Positions 45,501 to 57,748 of a DNA stretch of 64,000 nt are shown piece after piece. Position 1 is the stretch's first letter. Every line of letters starts with the position of its first letter. Both the position numbers and the translations under genes were made by a program. Below the pieces are notes generated by a model. That model ran no database searches. It worked only from the letters and a program-made list of their open reading frames with translations, and was not told the DNA's origin. This DNA is from Angiostrongylus vasorum (taxonomy: Eukaryota; Nematoda; Chromadorea; Rhabditida; Metastrongylidae): the NCBI GenBank assembly GCA_018806985.1, contig JADANN010000439.1, forward strand, positions 813,501 through 877,500, written 5' to 3'.

Positions 45501-47929
45501 CCCAGAACATGTGCAAGAAAGAAAATTGTAACCTGAAGAACAGCAATTTGAGTCTCCGTTCGTTCACCTATGCACCGAATCTGTTCACTTAGTTGCACAC
45601 GAATCTCTGAAAAACCGATTCCTACACTTTCAGAAAACGTGTATGCTTGAAAGCCAGCTTTGGTCAAATTTTTCAACGTTCCCAAGTAAAGGCAATAAAG
45701 GTAGAGTGAGGAAATTCGGATTTTTCAACAATCTCAGTACAACCAAACGAACCAAAAAGAACCGCGTTTTTTTTTCATTTGTAAAGTCCTACGGCTCCCA
45801 CTTTATTGCAAGATATCCTAATAAAATATTCATAGCATCGCAATAAATTCGTTTTACTACTTTCTTATAAATTCCTACGAAAGAAGCCGCTTCCCTCACT
45901 CCACTTCGAATAAGCTCGGTCTAGAAGTTGCACTATTACTCGATTCACACTCAGTACTAAAGTGTTCAATTCGCTTTCCATTCACTACCAATCACACTGG
46001 AAAAGTTGATCCCTGTGTCGAAATCCCATTCATTTAACTCCGTAAAAGTAACTTTCATTCAACTCATATAAGCAGATAAATTGATGTAAATTCAATTTAT
46101 CTTTGCAGAAAAAAATCATAAATTCTTTCCCAATGGAGCATATAGGCACGTTCACCACAAAAATCTGCTTAACACATGTCCACTGGAATATGAGATCGAT
46201 TTGTCGGCACACCTGACCCTCCCCAAGATACGTTTTCGTCATCGCTCCCGACTCATTGCCACCCGAGGAACACAACAGGCGCTAAGGTTGGACACCTCAC
46301 TGTCTTCTAGCCGCATTGATGTCCGTCGACTCCAGTCGATTATCCAGATACCCTCGGATATCAGTGGTACCATCAAACACCTGACTCGTTTCCCATATAA
46401 AATATAAAGCTCTCAGCGTTTACCAATACCAAAGGGACGCGTCAAGCATTGAACTTCAGTAAGCATCGTTAGAGGTGATTGAATGCATACCTGGCCCAAA
46501 CAATGACCTGCAGTGGCCTACCGATGCATCAGGTCAGTGTTGCTATCATCGCAGCCAAGTGTGACACCAATTTGCTGACCGCGAATGGATGAAAGGTTTG
46601 ATGAGCCCAGAACAAGGGAGCGAACCAAGAGGATCACGAGTGCATCGCAGGGTTTTCATAACCACTGTACTGCACGCGCACCCATACGTTTTTTTTCTAC
46701 ATAACCCGTCATTAGAACTATTGTTTTCCCCGCATTCATCGCACATAATGGTCCCCGGACATTTCGCGTGTTGTTCCGACTGCGGTCTGAAGATTTCATC
46801 TTCTTTTTTATGGATATCGTAGAACACTAGTCTAGCCGATTCTTACTGCAACCTGGGGATAGCCGGGCTAAGGCGTTCCCACGTGGATTTGAGGGAAGCG
46901 TTGGGGAGAGGGTCGAACCAGCATCTTGCTTATTGATGGTGCACTGCATCAGTAATTACTACGCGGTCTTCTAGCCAAACGATTTCACACAATAAAATAG
47001 TGGCCAGAAAACAATCTATGGATGTAAATCCTCGATATCCAAATAATGGATATCATGAATTATTTTGCATCCAGAGCTTTCTTTTTAAGAAGGCTGAGTG
47101 ACTTTGCCCGCAAAACTTCACTCTCTGAGAAGAATGGAAAATAAATACATTATTTAACGACTTCATCGAAGAACTGCTCTCAATGGTGTACTGAGAAAAT
47201 TGCTGGTTTGCATTGTTATCTACGTGAAGCGAATGCGGAGCAGTGGATACTCGAACCAGTTATACGAACGGAACATCATTTTTAAAACTGAGTAAGTCCA
47301 CAAAATTCTCCATTCGAAAAAGAAATAAGTGATCAAACTATGCTAACTTAATGCATAGATTCAAAGTGCATTCTTAATGTTATTCTGTGACAAAATAGGA
47401 ACAAAACATGAACCCAATGAAGATCGATAAGGAAGTGAGCATATGCTTTGGTGAAAACATCTACATAAAAAAGAACTAAATGCGAAAGATAACTGCTAGC
47501 ATGTTCCAGAATGATAAGGTTGCGATCTAAATGAGTCCAGCTAATCAATCATCAAGGTTTTTTTATTTAATGACGTATTGAAGACATCTTATTAGGTAAC
47601 TGATCAACGACATCCGAAAGTGTTTTACACTCTGAAGAAATCCATGATCAGCGGACTATCATCCAAAAATCCTAGCCCACGTACTGACTTCATGCAACTA
47701 GTTTTTTGACGAAAATCAACATCGCTACACTACAAATTCATAACCTACTGCAAAATAAATGGTATCAAACTTCGTCACCTGTCAAAGTAACAAATAAATC
47801 AAACAGCCTAATCAAAAAGTTTTCGAAAAATCCATACAACCATAGGAAGTGATATGTTAGCTAACCTTGAATATGAATAAGTTGCTGGTCAAGTGTTAAC
47901 GATGCACATAGCGGCAACTTGAGGCTCAT
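29359..47929 (-). CDS. srgp-1: srGAP: F-BAR and RhoGAP protein, complete, 22 exons
   Basis: Exons (high-low): 47929-47866, 45606-45533, 45462-45353, 40692-40527, 40414-40334, 40215-40077, 39873-39783, 39349-39272, 37827-37668, 37601-37481, 36890-36765, 36646-36442, 33222-33058, 32909-32743, 32490-32320, 32118-31970, 31547-31356, 31019-30864, 30409-30140, 29868-29782, 29711-29637, 29503-29359. All phases agree except at exon 8 (one surplus base). About 996 residues. Residues ~22-440 are an F-BAR domain: EIRVQLSEQIRC, DDFFRKRGEAEAEYSRQLEK, NEYLMCIRAANAAL, DKQRFFEAH. The RhoGAP domain (~480-660) has the arginine finger R509 in GLFRVSGS, K548/R552 in LKLYLRELREPLFP and N621 in NMAICFGP. The tail is Ser-rich with a short helix (LRDQLHHFRKEL). 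No SH3 domain is visible, unlike vertebrate srGAPs. Family role: bends or senses plasma membrane and stimulates GTP hydrolysis by Rac/Cdc42 during cell migration and adhesion. I chose ATG 47929 because exon 1 ends in the phase exon 2 needs. Confidence 0.92.
30431..30714 (-). repeat. SINE family A copy next to srgp-1 exon 19
   Basis: This well-kept family A copy is in the same orientation as srgp-1. Its T/A-rich tail ends only about 21 bases before exon 19 (30409), so it abuts the acceptor TTAATTTCTAG. Open frames of 60-99 codons across it on both strands are repeat sequence. Confidence 0.85.
31328..31355 (-). other. srgp-1: Intron-retention alternative stop in srgp-1
   Basis: If the donor GTATAA at 31355 is not used, the frame continues from SSR through YNWRNYEL to TAA at 31328. 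That gives a protein of about 761 residues that keeps F-BAR and RhoGAP but loses the roughly 240-residue tail. Confidence 0.35.
33223..36441 (-). other. srgp-1 intron 12 (~3.2 kb) with retrotransposon relic
   Basis: This intron separates the F-BAR exons from the RhoGAP exons. It holds the RTE-type relic at 34290-35050 and a tRNA-like stretch near 33562-33640 (GCGTCAGTGGTCTAAGCG), perhaps a SINE head. Weak minus-strand open pieces at 35091-35336 and 35523-35810 remain unrecognised. The rest is AT-rich DNA with nothing that I can name. Confidence 0.5.
34290..35050 (-). mobile_element. Decayed RTE-type non-LTR retrotransposon, reverse transcriptase part
   Basis: Read on the minus strand in the correct order, but across several frames, are remnants of an RTE/BovB-like reverse transcriptase. 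A SLDRIRP piece (about 34790) matches the SPDRIRPEHL motif. A KRTQHCYCTKVEP piece (about 34670) fits the KTVLLYKKGDP region. An EGQP piece (about 34540) and LTFIDLKVFSSVVEALVKQG (about 34430) match DEGQP and LTFIDLKKAFDSVE...EALLNQGV. Frameshifts and stops break it everywhere, and the endonuclease part was not found. The element is dead and sits in srgp-1 intron 12 in the host gene's orientation. Confidence 0.6.
38062..38144 (-). tRNA. tRNA-Leu (anticodon UAA)
   Basis: This is an 83-base class II tRNA. The acceptor stem pairs AGCGCGA with TCGCGCT, followed by discriminator A. The D-arm region is TGGCCGAGTGGTTAAGGC. The anticodon arm is TTGGA-CTTAAGT-TCCAA with anticodon TAA at 38111-38109. 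A long variable arm and the T-loop GGTTCGAACCC complete it. Internal A and B boxes are intact. It lies inside srgp-1 intron 8 on the same strand. No run of four or more T follows within about 80 bases, which is odd for pol III termination. Confidence 0.95.
38745..38965 (-). repeat. Family B element, partial
   Basis: Left arm ACCACAATGATGCTGAGATG and core block CACCCGTCAACGGCATTGAG are present. The core also contains CGCCACACCATGCAGGTCC. The right arm is missing. Confidence 0.6.
39430..39545. repeat. (GATA)n/(GA)n microsatellite
   Basis: A compound tract of GACAGA, GATA and GA repeats lies in srgp-1 intron 7, between exons 7 (ending 39783) and 8 (starting 39349). Serine/leucine-rich frames across it are artefacts of the repeat. 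Confidence 0.95.
41100..41365 (+). repeat. Family B element, partial
   Basis: Core GTTCAATGCTGATTTGTGCTC and GACGGTTGATTGCTTACGG are followed by the tRNA-like CAGTGGTGCAGTGGGTG and one complete arm (GAGTTTTGCAAATATC through CACATAATACTCCGCCATG). Confidence 0.7.
42446..42712 (+). repeat. SINE family A copy, well conserved
   Basis: Head TGTGGCGCAGTGGTCGGAGG with GGGGATCGATCACC as B-box-like part, then the full body to CTCAGGGATTGATCAACGCC and a T-rich tail. It is antisense to srgp-1 within intron 3. Confidence 0.85.
42752..42975 (-). repeat. Family D element
   Basis: The blocks TGTGCGGATCCCAGCACTTC, ATCTTGAATGTCGTAGGATG, CTGGAGTCCTGAGATCGCC and GCGTTCCCACCTGGATTG match family D. The tRNA-like head is not clear at the far end. 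Confidence 0.65.
46406..46684 (-). repeat. SINE family A copy
   Basis: This minus-strand copy lies in srgp-1 intron 1. The body blocks GCATCGTTAGAGGTGATTGA and GCGGTCAGCAAATTGGTGTC (as its complement) are clear. The head is near 46684. Confidence 0.75.
46715..46985 (-). repeat. Family D element
   Basis: The blocks GATATCGTAGAACACTAGTC, CTGGGGATAGCCGGGCTAAG and GCGTTCCCACGTGGATTTGA match family D. The tRNA-like head (GTGCACTGCATCAGTAATTA as complement) is at about 46940-46960. Confidence 0.7.
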
Positions 47930-47939
47930 CGCCAACAAC

Positions 47940-48160
47940 AATCGTCAGCGGGGCGATCGCAGACCCAACAGCAACAGTCGTGGTCCGAGTCGAGTATACA
48001 GTAGATAAACTGAGAAGATTAAGTGGGTTTCTTGTGCTCGTTAAACGACACAAACACACGAGAGTGTCTGTCTCTAGTTTACGTCGTCGTCTACTGACTA
48101 GTGTCTGTCTGTTCGATGTGGAAATATGCAGCAAAGAGAATGAGAGAACGAGAGCGCGCA
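47940..48160 (-). promoter_or_regulatory. srgp-1: Putative srgp-1 promoter and 5' leader
   Basis: Upstream of the ATG at 47929, the minus strand has an acceptor-like TTAATCTTCTCAG ending at 48010. It could be a trans-splice site or the end of a 5' UTR intron, with an 80-base leader. Further up is a CT-rich tract (complement of GAGAATGAGAGAACGAGAGC) next to GCGCGC at about 48140-48160. Pyrimidine-rich, CG-containing stretches like this are common near nematode promoters. I see no TATA box. Confidence 0.35.
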
Positions 48161-49078
48161 ATACATTACATCACAATTGCGCCGCCTATGTGCCTTACAC
48201 TTAAACTTTCAACAACAACAAATTTATAGAAACCCTAGATAAGTATTAAGGAATTTCCGACTTCACCACCGAAAAAAATAAACCCTAATAATACCTTGGG
48301 CCATATTCAGCAAATGAATCACGCGCACTATAACAGAGGTCAACCCTAGTCCTTACGCAATGCATATCTCGATTTTTCACCAGAGGTCTTAGCCATTCAG
48401 CCCACGAACGACAAATTGAAATACAATTTCTATATGAAGTACGTTTCACATGAAGTACCGGACAAAGAAATATGTCAAAGCTCTATGAAATAACCGGAAG
48501 CAAGCATCCTCCAGGAGCCTTAGATTCAGATTTCATGAATATATTTGCTTAACTAATCTACTATATGCCGATCAGCAACACAGAAGGATAGTGCAAATGA
48601 GACGAGGAATTACTCCGTGTAATCATAAAGAATAACCAGAAACTAATAAATCAGTAAGCTGAGAACCGATTTATGCCCCATCATACACAATCCAGCAAGC
48701 CATCACGACTTCTCTCCTGTCAGAAAAAAGTAGAAAAAATGAATGTCATAACTCTAAAAGTGTGGTACTTCGATCTCCCATAAATCGACTAGAGCTGTAC
48801 TGAGCGGCTCTGGTGTACGAATAATACAAGAAGAATTACGAAAAAGCTGGTAAACCATCTACTAGACAACTGTCTCAGATTTGAATACACTAAAAAAACA
48901 GTAAATCGTCAATATTTAAATTTACATTCACATAATGCGAATCAGAAAATGTTCGCAATTGCAAAAGTTAAGGAGTGAAGATGTTCTAACAGTTGACGCT
49001 TGAAACGAACAAATTGTTTAAACAACACAGATTACATTAAATCAAAATTATGCGGTCTACATGAAATTGGCAATTCCT

Positions 49079-49382
49079 CCCAACGGTTTACCGCCTCATC
49101 GTGGATGGGAGGTGTCCTAGGGTGTCGGACTGCGATGTACAGCGAGGCGATTAATCCCCTGCGGCAGGGTCTCCCAAGCTGATAAGGAGTCCGGCGTTTC
49201 CACCAGGAAGCCCACCCAAGAGTAAACCAAATCCACATGCGCGGCGGCTGCCTGTGGTAGTGATGACCTGGGACAGACTTTGGCCAGGCTGACTCCGGGA
49301 GTCCAGGGAACCACAGTGGCTAAGCCAACAAAACTCCGATAAAAGTGAGATTGTGCTGAGGCCTCACAACTACTGAAGACGG
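49079..49382 (+). repeat. Family C element
   Basis: It runs from CCAACGGTTTACCGCCTCATC to CCTCACAACTACTGAAGACG. It is shortened in the middle by about 50 bases relative to the 58165 copy. Confidence 0.8.
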
Positions 49383-50640
49383 TCCATCCAACTACATGAG
49401 GTTACTATCACCTCACGTGAAGAGAGCTTATCATCTCGCACAAAAAAAATAAATGAATTAATTAAAATTCGGCACGCATGTTCTCATTAGGGTATATTCT
49501 ATACCTTATAATCGAAACTATGATATCATAACGTTTTTTTTCCGGATCTACAAAAACCAGAAAAAATGCATAAAATTGTTAAAAAAGTGCGATTACATTA
49601 ACTGTTACAGAACTCATCAGAATCACTAACAGCCATGAAGATCTGAACGATGTAGAGGTGATTTAAACGATTTAGTGAAAAGGGCCACTAAAAACATTTT
49701 TTTTCAAATATTTGCTTCTACGCTAAAATCTCTAGTAATCTTACTGAAATCATTAGTGAGTGTCCTATAACTGAACAGTTCGCGAGGCCCTTTTGACCAC
49801 TAAGGACAACGTACTCCTTCTACAAGTTAGAGAGAGGTTAAATTCCAATAAAATAATAAAACACACCTCATAATTACGTAATTAAAGAAGATCTATTGAC
49901 GGTTGTAAAACAGCTGGTGGAAATCTTTGTAAAAGAAAAAAAAACACTTGGAAAGTGCTTCTAACAACACAAAAACACAATGTCACTTTGAACTTCCAAC
50001 TTCTTATATTCCAGTTCATGTCGAACTTTATTAAGATACTGGTGACAATGTGACCTCATACGAACTCAATCGATCCGAAGATAATGGGCGTTTTTAACAT
50101 CAAACTGAAATATCCTAGCTCATGATGAAATTCACTAAATACTGTAAAAACTAGAAGAATCCACACATCTTTCCTTACAGCATACAGTTTCTTTTATTTT
50201 ACCAAGATAGAACTCCGATTTTCTGAGGCACACAAAACACTCTTTCTCATTTCTTGGGTTACGGCTCGTATTTCGAACGTCAACGTAATTGAACAGCAGG
50301 GATCTCTCTAACAGGAGATGATGGCGATCCCCGAGGCATCGTCCGAGCTCCCAGCCGCCATGATTGGATCCGGAATTTTAAAAAATTTAAATTTCTTCCC
50401 CATCTTTTCGAAAGACTTCAATTCCAAATAAATTTGATATTGAAAGGATATTTCGTAAAAATCATACGTACTTTGAAGACGTCAGTTCAAATTATTTTTT
50501 ATAAAACTGTGAAGTTCTTATCTCTTCCACTGCTCTAGTGACGGAAAAAAATACAGCCTTTGTCCAAAAACCGGCTATGCCACGAATGTGTTGAGTGAAA
50601 AAATACGAACCACTAGAATTTCCATATCTTCGCCAACAAG

Positions 50641-50910
50641 CTTTCATTGATCTAACTCTAAAGGACGCTCCATGCATTCATCTTCATCAATAATGGTTAG
50701 AGTGATTGAAGACATACCTGATGTATACAATGATTTGCAACGATCTACCAATACTCCAAATAAGTGCTGTTATTATCCTTCCAAACAAGTCTGATACCAA
50801 TTTAGCGACCTCGAAAGGATGGAAGGCTTAGTAAGCTTGGGACGTAGGATCGAACTAAGGACCACATGTGAGTTGCAAGGCACCTCTATCCACTGCACTA
50901 TTCGCGCCCT
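50641..50910 (-). repeat. SINE family A, diverged copy
   Basis: The blocks GACGCTCCATGCATTCATC, CTTCCAAACAAGTCTGATAC and CGAAAGGATGGAAGGCTTAG, and the head near CCACTGCACTATTCGCGCC, match family A. Confidence 0.65.
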
Positions 50911-50927
50911 CTCGCCGACAAAATAAT

Positions 50928-50982
50928 TATATTAATATATTATATATTATTATTATTACATTATATTATATTACAAATATTT
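50928..50982. repeat. AT-rich microsatellite
   Basis: A run of TAT/ATTATT repeats sits directly beyond the SINE head at 50910. Confidence 0.9.
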
Positions 50983-51087
50983 AATTATTCCAGAGAGATA
51001 AAATCGATCACTTCTAATGTCGATAGAATGCTTGTTTCTCTTTTTTGTCAACGCTCATCTCTGCAACAGCAAAATGATTAAACCAGC

Positions 51088-51190
51088 GAGAACGCGTCGT
51101 TTTCTTGTTCAGCAATCGCGCTGAACAAGAAAACGACGCATTCATATGACTGTGCCGAGGTTAAAAGAAAGTCGATCCTGGGAACTGCTA
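51088..51190. repeat. Foldback-family copy with perfect 20-bp palindrome
   Basis: GCGTCGTTTTCTTGTTCAGC (51094-51113), loop AATCGC, then its exact complement at 51120-51139. The flank (GTGCCGAGGTTAAAAGAAAG, CGATCCTGGGAACTGC) matches the outer block of the foldback element at 19769-20080. Confidence 0.85.
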
Positions 51191-54100
51191 CAAGATAAAC
51201 CAGTGAGATTTCGCACATCTGGATACTATGGTGTCCCAAAAGCACCTTTAATATTGGCGGCTGCTGCGCTTACATAAAAATTCCCAACTTTTTTTTAAAG
51301 AGCGCATTGGAATCAATTCCCAAGTTTTAAGTCCAAATCTGAGTTCATTTCAATTTACATTTTTATGGTGATTTTTTCTCATACTTTTTTTATTTATTCA
51401 TTTTAGAACTTACTATTAAAATAAATATAGAAAGGAGTTCAACCGAATGAAAGAGCTAAAAAAGCTGTATGAAATACTCTGGAAGTAAAACAGTCATCTC
51501 GTCACGAACGAAATACACCTTTCGTTTGTTTCCGATGTAACAAAACGACCCGATTCTCAAACGAACTGTGATAAACGACTTCAAATGGATACTCTTCAAG
51601 AATCGACGACGTTCTGCGCATTGCTGGATAATGATGGATCACCGGGATACTGAACGGTTGCTGTGAACTTTTTGTGCTCAACTGATGAAGACATCGTTAC
51701 AATTCATTCCCTGTGAAACCTCTACAGCAGATAAGTGTTCACAGGAAACTCGTAAAGTGCACCACCGATTACCGCTTAATAAAATACTTCAAAAATTGGT
51801 AGAAAAAACCTTCCACAATCTAAAGCTCTGACGAAAGTGCCCTGTAAGGACATCTAGGATCTGAAAAACCACAAGAACACATATATAGATTTCGACGCTT
51901 TTATTTTGATTATTAGACTTTACTGTGAGCTGAAATATGACGTCTACCTAAAGCTGAAACTATGAAAACATACATTAACTTTCATGAGGCTTAACAACAG
52001 CAAACCTCAATTGGTTCGAATATTGGATGAAAAGTAGTGATGTAGAACGTATACGATCTGAAACCTAATCAGTAAAATCACAATTTTCTGGAAATCTATT
52101 ACTGCAATAGAAAACCTGAAAAATATAGCTTCAAGGTCAAAGGTCATTCCAATATTAACGAAAAAAAGACGATTCAACTGGCAGTTATATTTTACATTTA
52201 TAATTCAGAAACGAATCTGCCGACGTGAACAAAGCTTTTGATATAGGCGAGCTCGACATTGCAGCTTCCAAAACCTATGTGTACCTATTACTATTTGCCC
52301 TAAAACACGATTACAAAGTTTCTTTATACAAAAAACGCTATAAATTACAGAATTTCTTTACCAGATCGCGTTACCTGGGCATGTTTGTCCTGATCTTCGC
52401 AGTCTCCATTTGTGGGAAGAGTAAGTTTTCGTGACATGGTAAACTACTGACTTCGGATTTGACGCAAAGATTTGACACCGTGCAAATCATACCGTCGGTA
52501 CACTCTATCTTGCTTGTGATCTTAACCACAATCCACTTTTAACAATGAAGAACGATTTCTCCTTATCTTTCGAGAAATGACCCCATAATATAACCAAGCG
52601 ATTTGATGATCAACACAGTCAACGGAAATATTCTGTTACACCGCATTAAAAAAAACAAAAAAAAATCGTTACATTATTGATTACTGCAAAATTTGTACGT
52701 ACTAGTGGAATAGAAACTGCACGAATAGTTCACTGATTGGCGCTGAAAACAAATCCCACCACCGTAATTGAAGGTTAGGGAAATAAGCCCAAGCTAAACT
52801 CCGAGAGTTCCGAAATGATAATAAAATAATCTTCCAAGCTCTTGAACACTCTAATTCGTATATATCCGCTTTCGAGAACAGGATACTCATACCATCATTA
52901 TCTGAGGGTTACTGTTTGCTACACTCTTATAACACCTATAACTATTTACGAACAGCAAATCTCTATCGTCCCACTAACCTCGAGGTGCGCTCTTAGTTAG
53001 TCATACTACTGTTTACTGAGAAATGAAATCAATCAATGGAGAACTGGCTTCAATGTAATATGCAAGCCCATCATACTTGGCTTTACTAACATATAATCGG
53101 TGAGGTTCTTCAAATGTGCTAAAACATATAAAGAAAAGAAATTACTATGAAGAAGAAAGAATCTCACTCAAAAAAAAAAAATCCATTCAGAACAAATTTC
53201 CTTAAGGATCAAGCATCTAGAGAAGACAAGAAGTTTAGAACCAACAGGACGACCTATTCCGATTTCAGTTGAAGAAACAGTCGATCCACCACTTTGAATT
53301 ATCAAACAAAAACCTGGCTAAAAATAGATCTAAGATTCATTTCAATAATATCTCGAGCTTTATTAAATAGCCGGTGATTTATAATGACAGAAGATTTCAA
53401 CCGATGAACCCAAGATTTTATGAAGCGATGATTCGACTTGACCCTGGAAAACATGAAGAGAAGCCTGTACACCATGTCCGAAGAGATATTCCACTACGTT
53501 CCGCAAGTTGCAAATCGTTTTCGCAGCAAAATGAACATTTTCGTCGTCCTATATGAGAGATAAAACAACATTTTGTGGATGAAAACAATATTGACGTTTA
53601 ACATTCAACAGTTTATAGAAGTCAAATCAACAAAGAGTCCAAATCAACAGTGAGAAAGCCAGAGAATCTCCGTTATTCTGTGCGTAGAACAGACACTGCA
53701 GCCGTAGTTGTCCAATGGCTACTTGTACAGGAAGTAAAAAATAGTCTTTCTACGACATAAAATTTCTGTCGAATAGAAAAAAATCAATATTAACATGTTT
53801 TTACGACTAACCACGAAGACCGTTGAAGAAGTAAGCAATAATTTCGTTCAACAAACTGCGTCATCGTATTGATTTTTTATGGACACTATACCAGAATGTA
53901 TAGTTCGTTCTACGCTGTTCTCCTCATGAACACGCCAGATTTCTATTAAGAATAGTAAGGTAGAAAAGTAATGGAAACCCACCTTTAACGTGCGATTCAA
54001 AGTCGTGAACGGTTGCTTTCTCCTGTTTCGAGTACGAAACTTTCCTGTTGTCCGTATGGGTAGACATCATACTCGCACGTAGATCACATCCTTTGTCATC

Positions 54101-57100
54101 TAATCGCATTCTCTATCAGGGGAAAAGCCTTCTTCTTCTTCTTTTTCCCCTCCTTCTGCTATTCTCTTGCAAAGCAGCTATGAATTATAATACAGAACGG
54201 CTTCAGCTACTAACGGCATTTGTTACTATAAATGAAAAGATTAGAACAAATCCATCGTGTTACAACACGTCATGAAAACGGATATCGTCAGAGTATTCAC
54301 AACGAGAAAAAAATCGCATTATTGCGAAGATAGGATAAGAACTATATAAGGCCTAAGACTAGGACTATAAGGACTAGGACCATAGACTATTAAGGTTCAG
54401 AGAGGCCTAGCCATCAACAAACTTGGTTCATAACCGTACAGACTACGATTCTTCACAATGTATTCTGAAACATAAAGCATTCTGACATTTAGCACACTAG
54501 GTTAGGAGTTCGTAGTGAGTTTACGGGCAAATTCTTGTTACAGGTCAACAACAGCCATCTATCTACGTCATATGATAAACCTAAACGGCCCTTATTCCAT
54601 AAACACATTGATAAACTGCAGGTACACCAATTTTGACACTTCGAAGCAACACAGCTTTTGTTCAGAACAAGTTTTATTAACCAAAGTCAGCAGTGTGAAA
54701 ATGTAAAGTTTCGCCAAAGATACGAATTCCACAATATTTCAATAATAGAAAATCACATTCTCTCAAGTTGGTGAAGTCTTGAAGCACCTACTGGACAGTT
54801 TCTCAAGCTGAAGGCTTCTCGAAAAGAAAACGCTCCAGGTGTTTGAAATTTTACTTCAACCAACTTCTTTAGGCTACTTACTGATCGGTCTCAACTAACT
54901 TGACACTGCTATTTGCGACGAACATGAATCTTTAACTAGTCTATAATTTTTTGTACTTTTTGTGCTGTTTTCTTCCTTGCCGTAGGTCCGTCTCACCCTA
55001 ATGTGCAAGGCCACTCGTCATGAAGTGTAGCCTTTCAACTTGGACCCAATTTCTCGAAACTCAAGTCCGCTTCAGGATTTCTTACGACACTGTTGAAGGT
55101 CACGTTTTGGATTGAAAAACAAACCCGAGTTTATGTTAAATTCAGCGTTGACCTTCGGAGATTTCATTGCAACACTAGTGCCACTTTTCATTCATAAGGA
55201 TCGCTGTTGAAAACTTGCAAAAGCGAAAAAATCTGCAAAATTATGAATTATTGAACAAATGAAGAAACGTTCACGAACAACGACACCCCATGATAACATC
55301 AAGCAATGAGAATAATTAATCCACCAAGACACTATGAAACAAATGACCTAGACGTCACAAAGAATCACGAAAACCTTTTGAAAAATGGGCTACCTTAGAA
55401 TAGCAAATAGTAGAGGCTAGTGTAACTGAGGTCAAATTGCAGATAATCGGACCAAATGAGCAATGACAATCGTCGAGTAGTGCAATGGTTAACCATAGAA
55501 TACGTGGTCCATTTAGCCTCTTAACTGCGCACATGCTCCGATTATTGAGCGACCCAAAATCGACATAGCACGGACGGCTCGGCACGTGTTGTTCAGACCG
55601 ACTCGAATAAGTACTGATTCGTAATTTGTGGAGCCAATGGACGACAGAAATGATGGGGCGTTTAAAATGGATGAATGGGCAATACAAAAAGATGAGACGA
55701 AAAAAGTGAAAACGGAAACAAATGTTTAAGATAACGGCCAACGAGATACACATAAACACACGGAAACTCGAGGACGTAACGTACAGAACATAACCAAAAA
55801 AATGTATAACTACTTGAGAGCTATAATGAGACGAATGGCAAAGTAAAATAAAGGAACAAAGGAAAACAGTACGGTCAAGATTGTTCCCACATCTAAAACA
55901 CCCAAACATGGGATTCACCCAGCTTCACCAACTTCGATCCGCCACCGGTCGGCAAATCGTAGGACTCCTTGCTGTCAAGGAGCATTCTCGGTCCCAAGGT
56001 AGCAAACTTCGTCCTGCCGATTAGCAAAAGACATCGACTGCATTTTCTGAAGATATGGGAACGCTCCAGTACGAATACTTCAAGATTTCAGTGAAAACCA
56101 CATCCATCGAGTATTCAACATGTCAGCGAGATGAGATCAACGAATTGCAAAGTTGTAGACGAACGAATACATAAAGCCCAGCATCTCCAATGGATAACAG
56201 TTACAAAGCACCGAAACGAATATAGGAAATCTCAACGACCACATGTCATTTAAGAAGGGCTGGTCAGGAATTTAAATAAGTGACATAAAGCTCCTAATGA
56301 TCTCATAAATATGAATTCGGCTTTGATTTATGCGATACATGAAAATACATCGCCCTACTCCACTGGAAACGTTCGAAGGCAAACTACTACGGCTATAAAT
56401 CCACGACCACTTTCTTTGCCGGCTTTAAACTGTTCACTACCGGCTAAACATTCAGCAAACAAATGAAAAAAAGGCTGAGATGTAAAAATTTTTTTTGCTT
56501 ATTTTGCTGCGATGTGAAGGATACTGAAGGAACCACCTATAAATTCGATGCTATTTGTCAATGACGCACCTGCATCTGCCGGAACACGTGTCAATGTTAC
56601 CAAAACGAAGAGAAAAAAAAGAGAAACCGTTGCACAAAGTGAATAATCGGTTACGGACAGTTTATTCGTGCATATACTTTGAATAGATTAACCTACAGCT
56701 CACTGAAATGTGAACGTCACTTCGTCTAACACTAAGAACAAACACCGTCATAAGTAAGAGTAAACATAGTTGAGCGGAAGGTAGTGCGTGGTAGTCGCCG
56801 AATCTAGCGCTGAAATTCGAGACACCTACTATACTCGTTGAAGCGCTAAAAACTCCCGTGAACGACAATTACGGTCTCTAATAGCTGAGTCTATGGATAA
56901 AAAGGCACTTAACAGCTACACAGCAAAACCCATGGAACATGTGACGGCCACAACAGTAAGGAGGCATGCTCGCTATCCGGGTAGATGCTATAATATGCAT
57001 ACATAAATGTAGCTGAGAAAACCAATATCAATGGGTTGTTATCTAATTATACTAATGGTTGGCACTCATAAAGAAAAAAACTCATCGGCAGAATAATGGT

Positions 57101-57497
57101 GACCAGTATGTGAGTGGACACTGGTACAAAGTTAAGCATAGAGACGATAAGTATTCATAGAGATGTTAGTATCCTACTAAGAAAGAAAGCGCATCTTGAC
57201 GCAGAAAAAAAAATCGTATAAAGCTCATCAAAAGACAAGAACACCAGAAAACTGTAAGGAGAAAACCGCCCACAAGGAAATGAAAGGTGAGATCGGAGAA
57301 TGGAATAACACACAAGGACGATAGTTTAACATAAATAATTCCAGGATTGAATCCAACAATTAAACGCGCACGTTTAACCGTACACTTTCGAATACGACCA
57401 ACGATGGACCGAGACGAATTCAAACAATGTTGGTCACCGAGGAATCATTTTTTCAGTTCGCTAAGCAAATAAAGTCAAAAGCGTAACGATAAAAGGA

Positions 57498-57748
57498 CTA
57501 GCCTCTGAGAGATGCGCCATGCATTCAACACCATGCATAGTATCGTAGAGTTGGCCTAAACAATGATATGTGTACCAGGACAAGTGTCTAATGATGTATC
57601 CAGTGTATTTATCTTCCCAGACAAATCTGCTATCAATTTACCAACACTCTGAAGGGATACAAGACCTTGGTCAACTCAAGACGCTAGTTAGAACCAGCGA
57701 CCATGTGAGGTATTGGAGGGCACCTTTTAATCACTCCGCTGTAAGAGT
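57498..57748 (-). repeat. SINE family A, diverged copy
   Basis: The blocks GAGAGATGCGCCATGCATTC, CTTCCCAGACAAATCTGC and TTGGAGGGCACCTTTTAATC match family A. The head is eroded. Confidence 0.6.

Noticed and set aside
47889..48161. 90-codon minus-strand frame at the srgp-1 5' end
   Set aside because: A different frame with ATG at 47929 gives the phase required by exon 2, so the longer frame is a shadow of exon 1 and its leader.
55355..55918. 187-codon open frame on the minus strand
   Set aside because: It opens with GTG and is rich in Phe/Cys/Ser/His as expected from AT-rich noncoding DNA. It also overlaps a tRNA-like, SINE-like stretch near 55475-55500.
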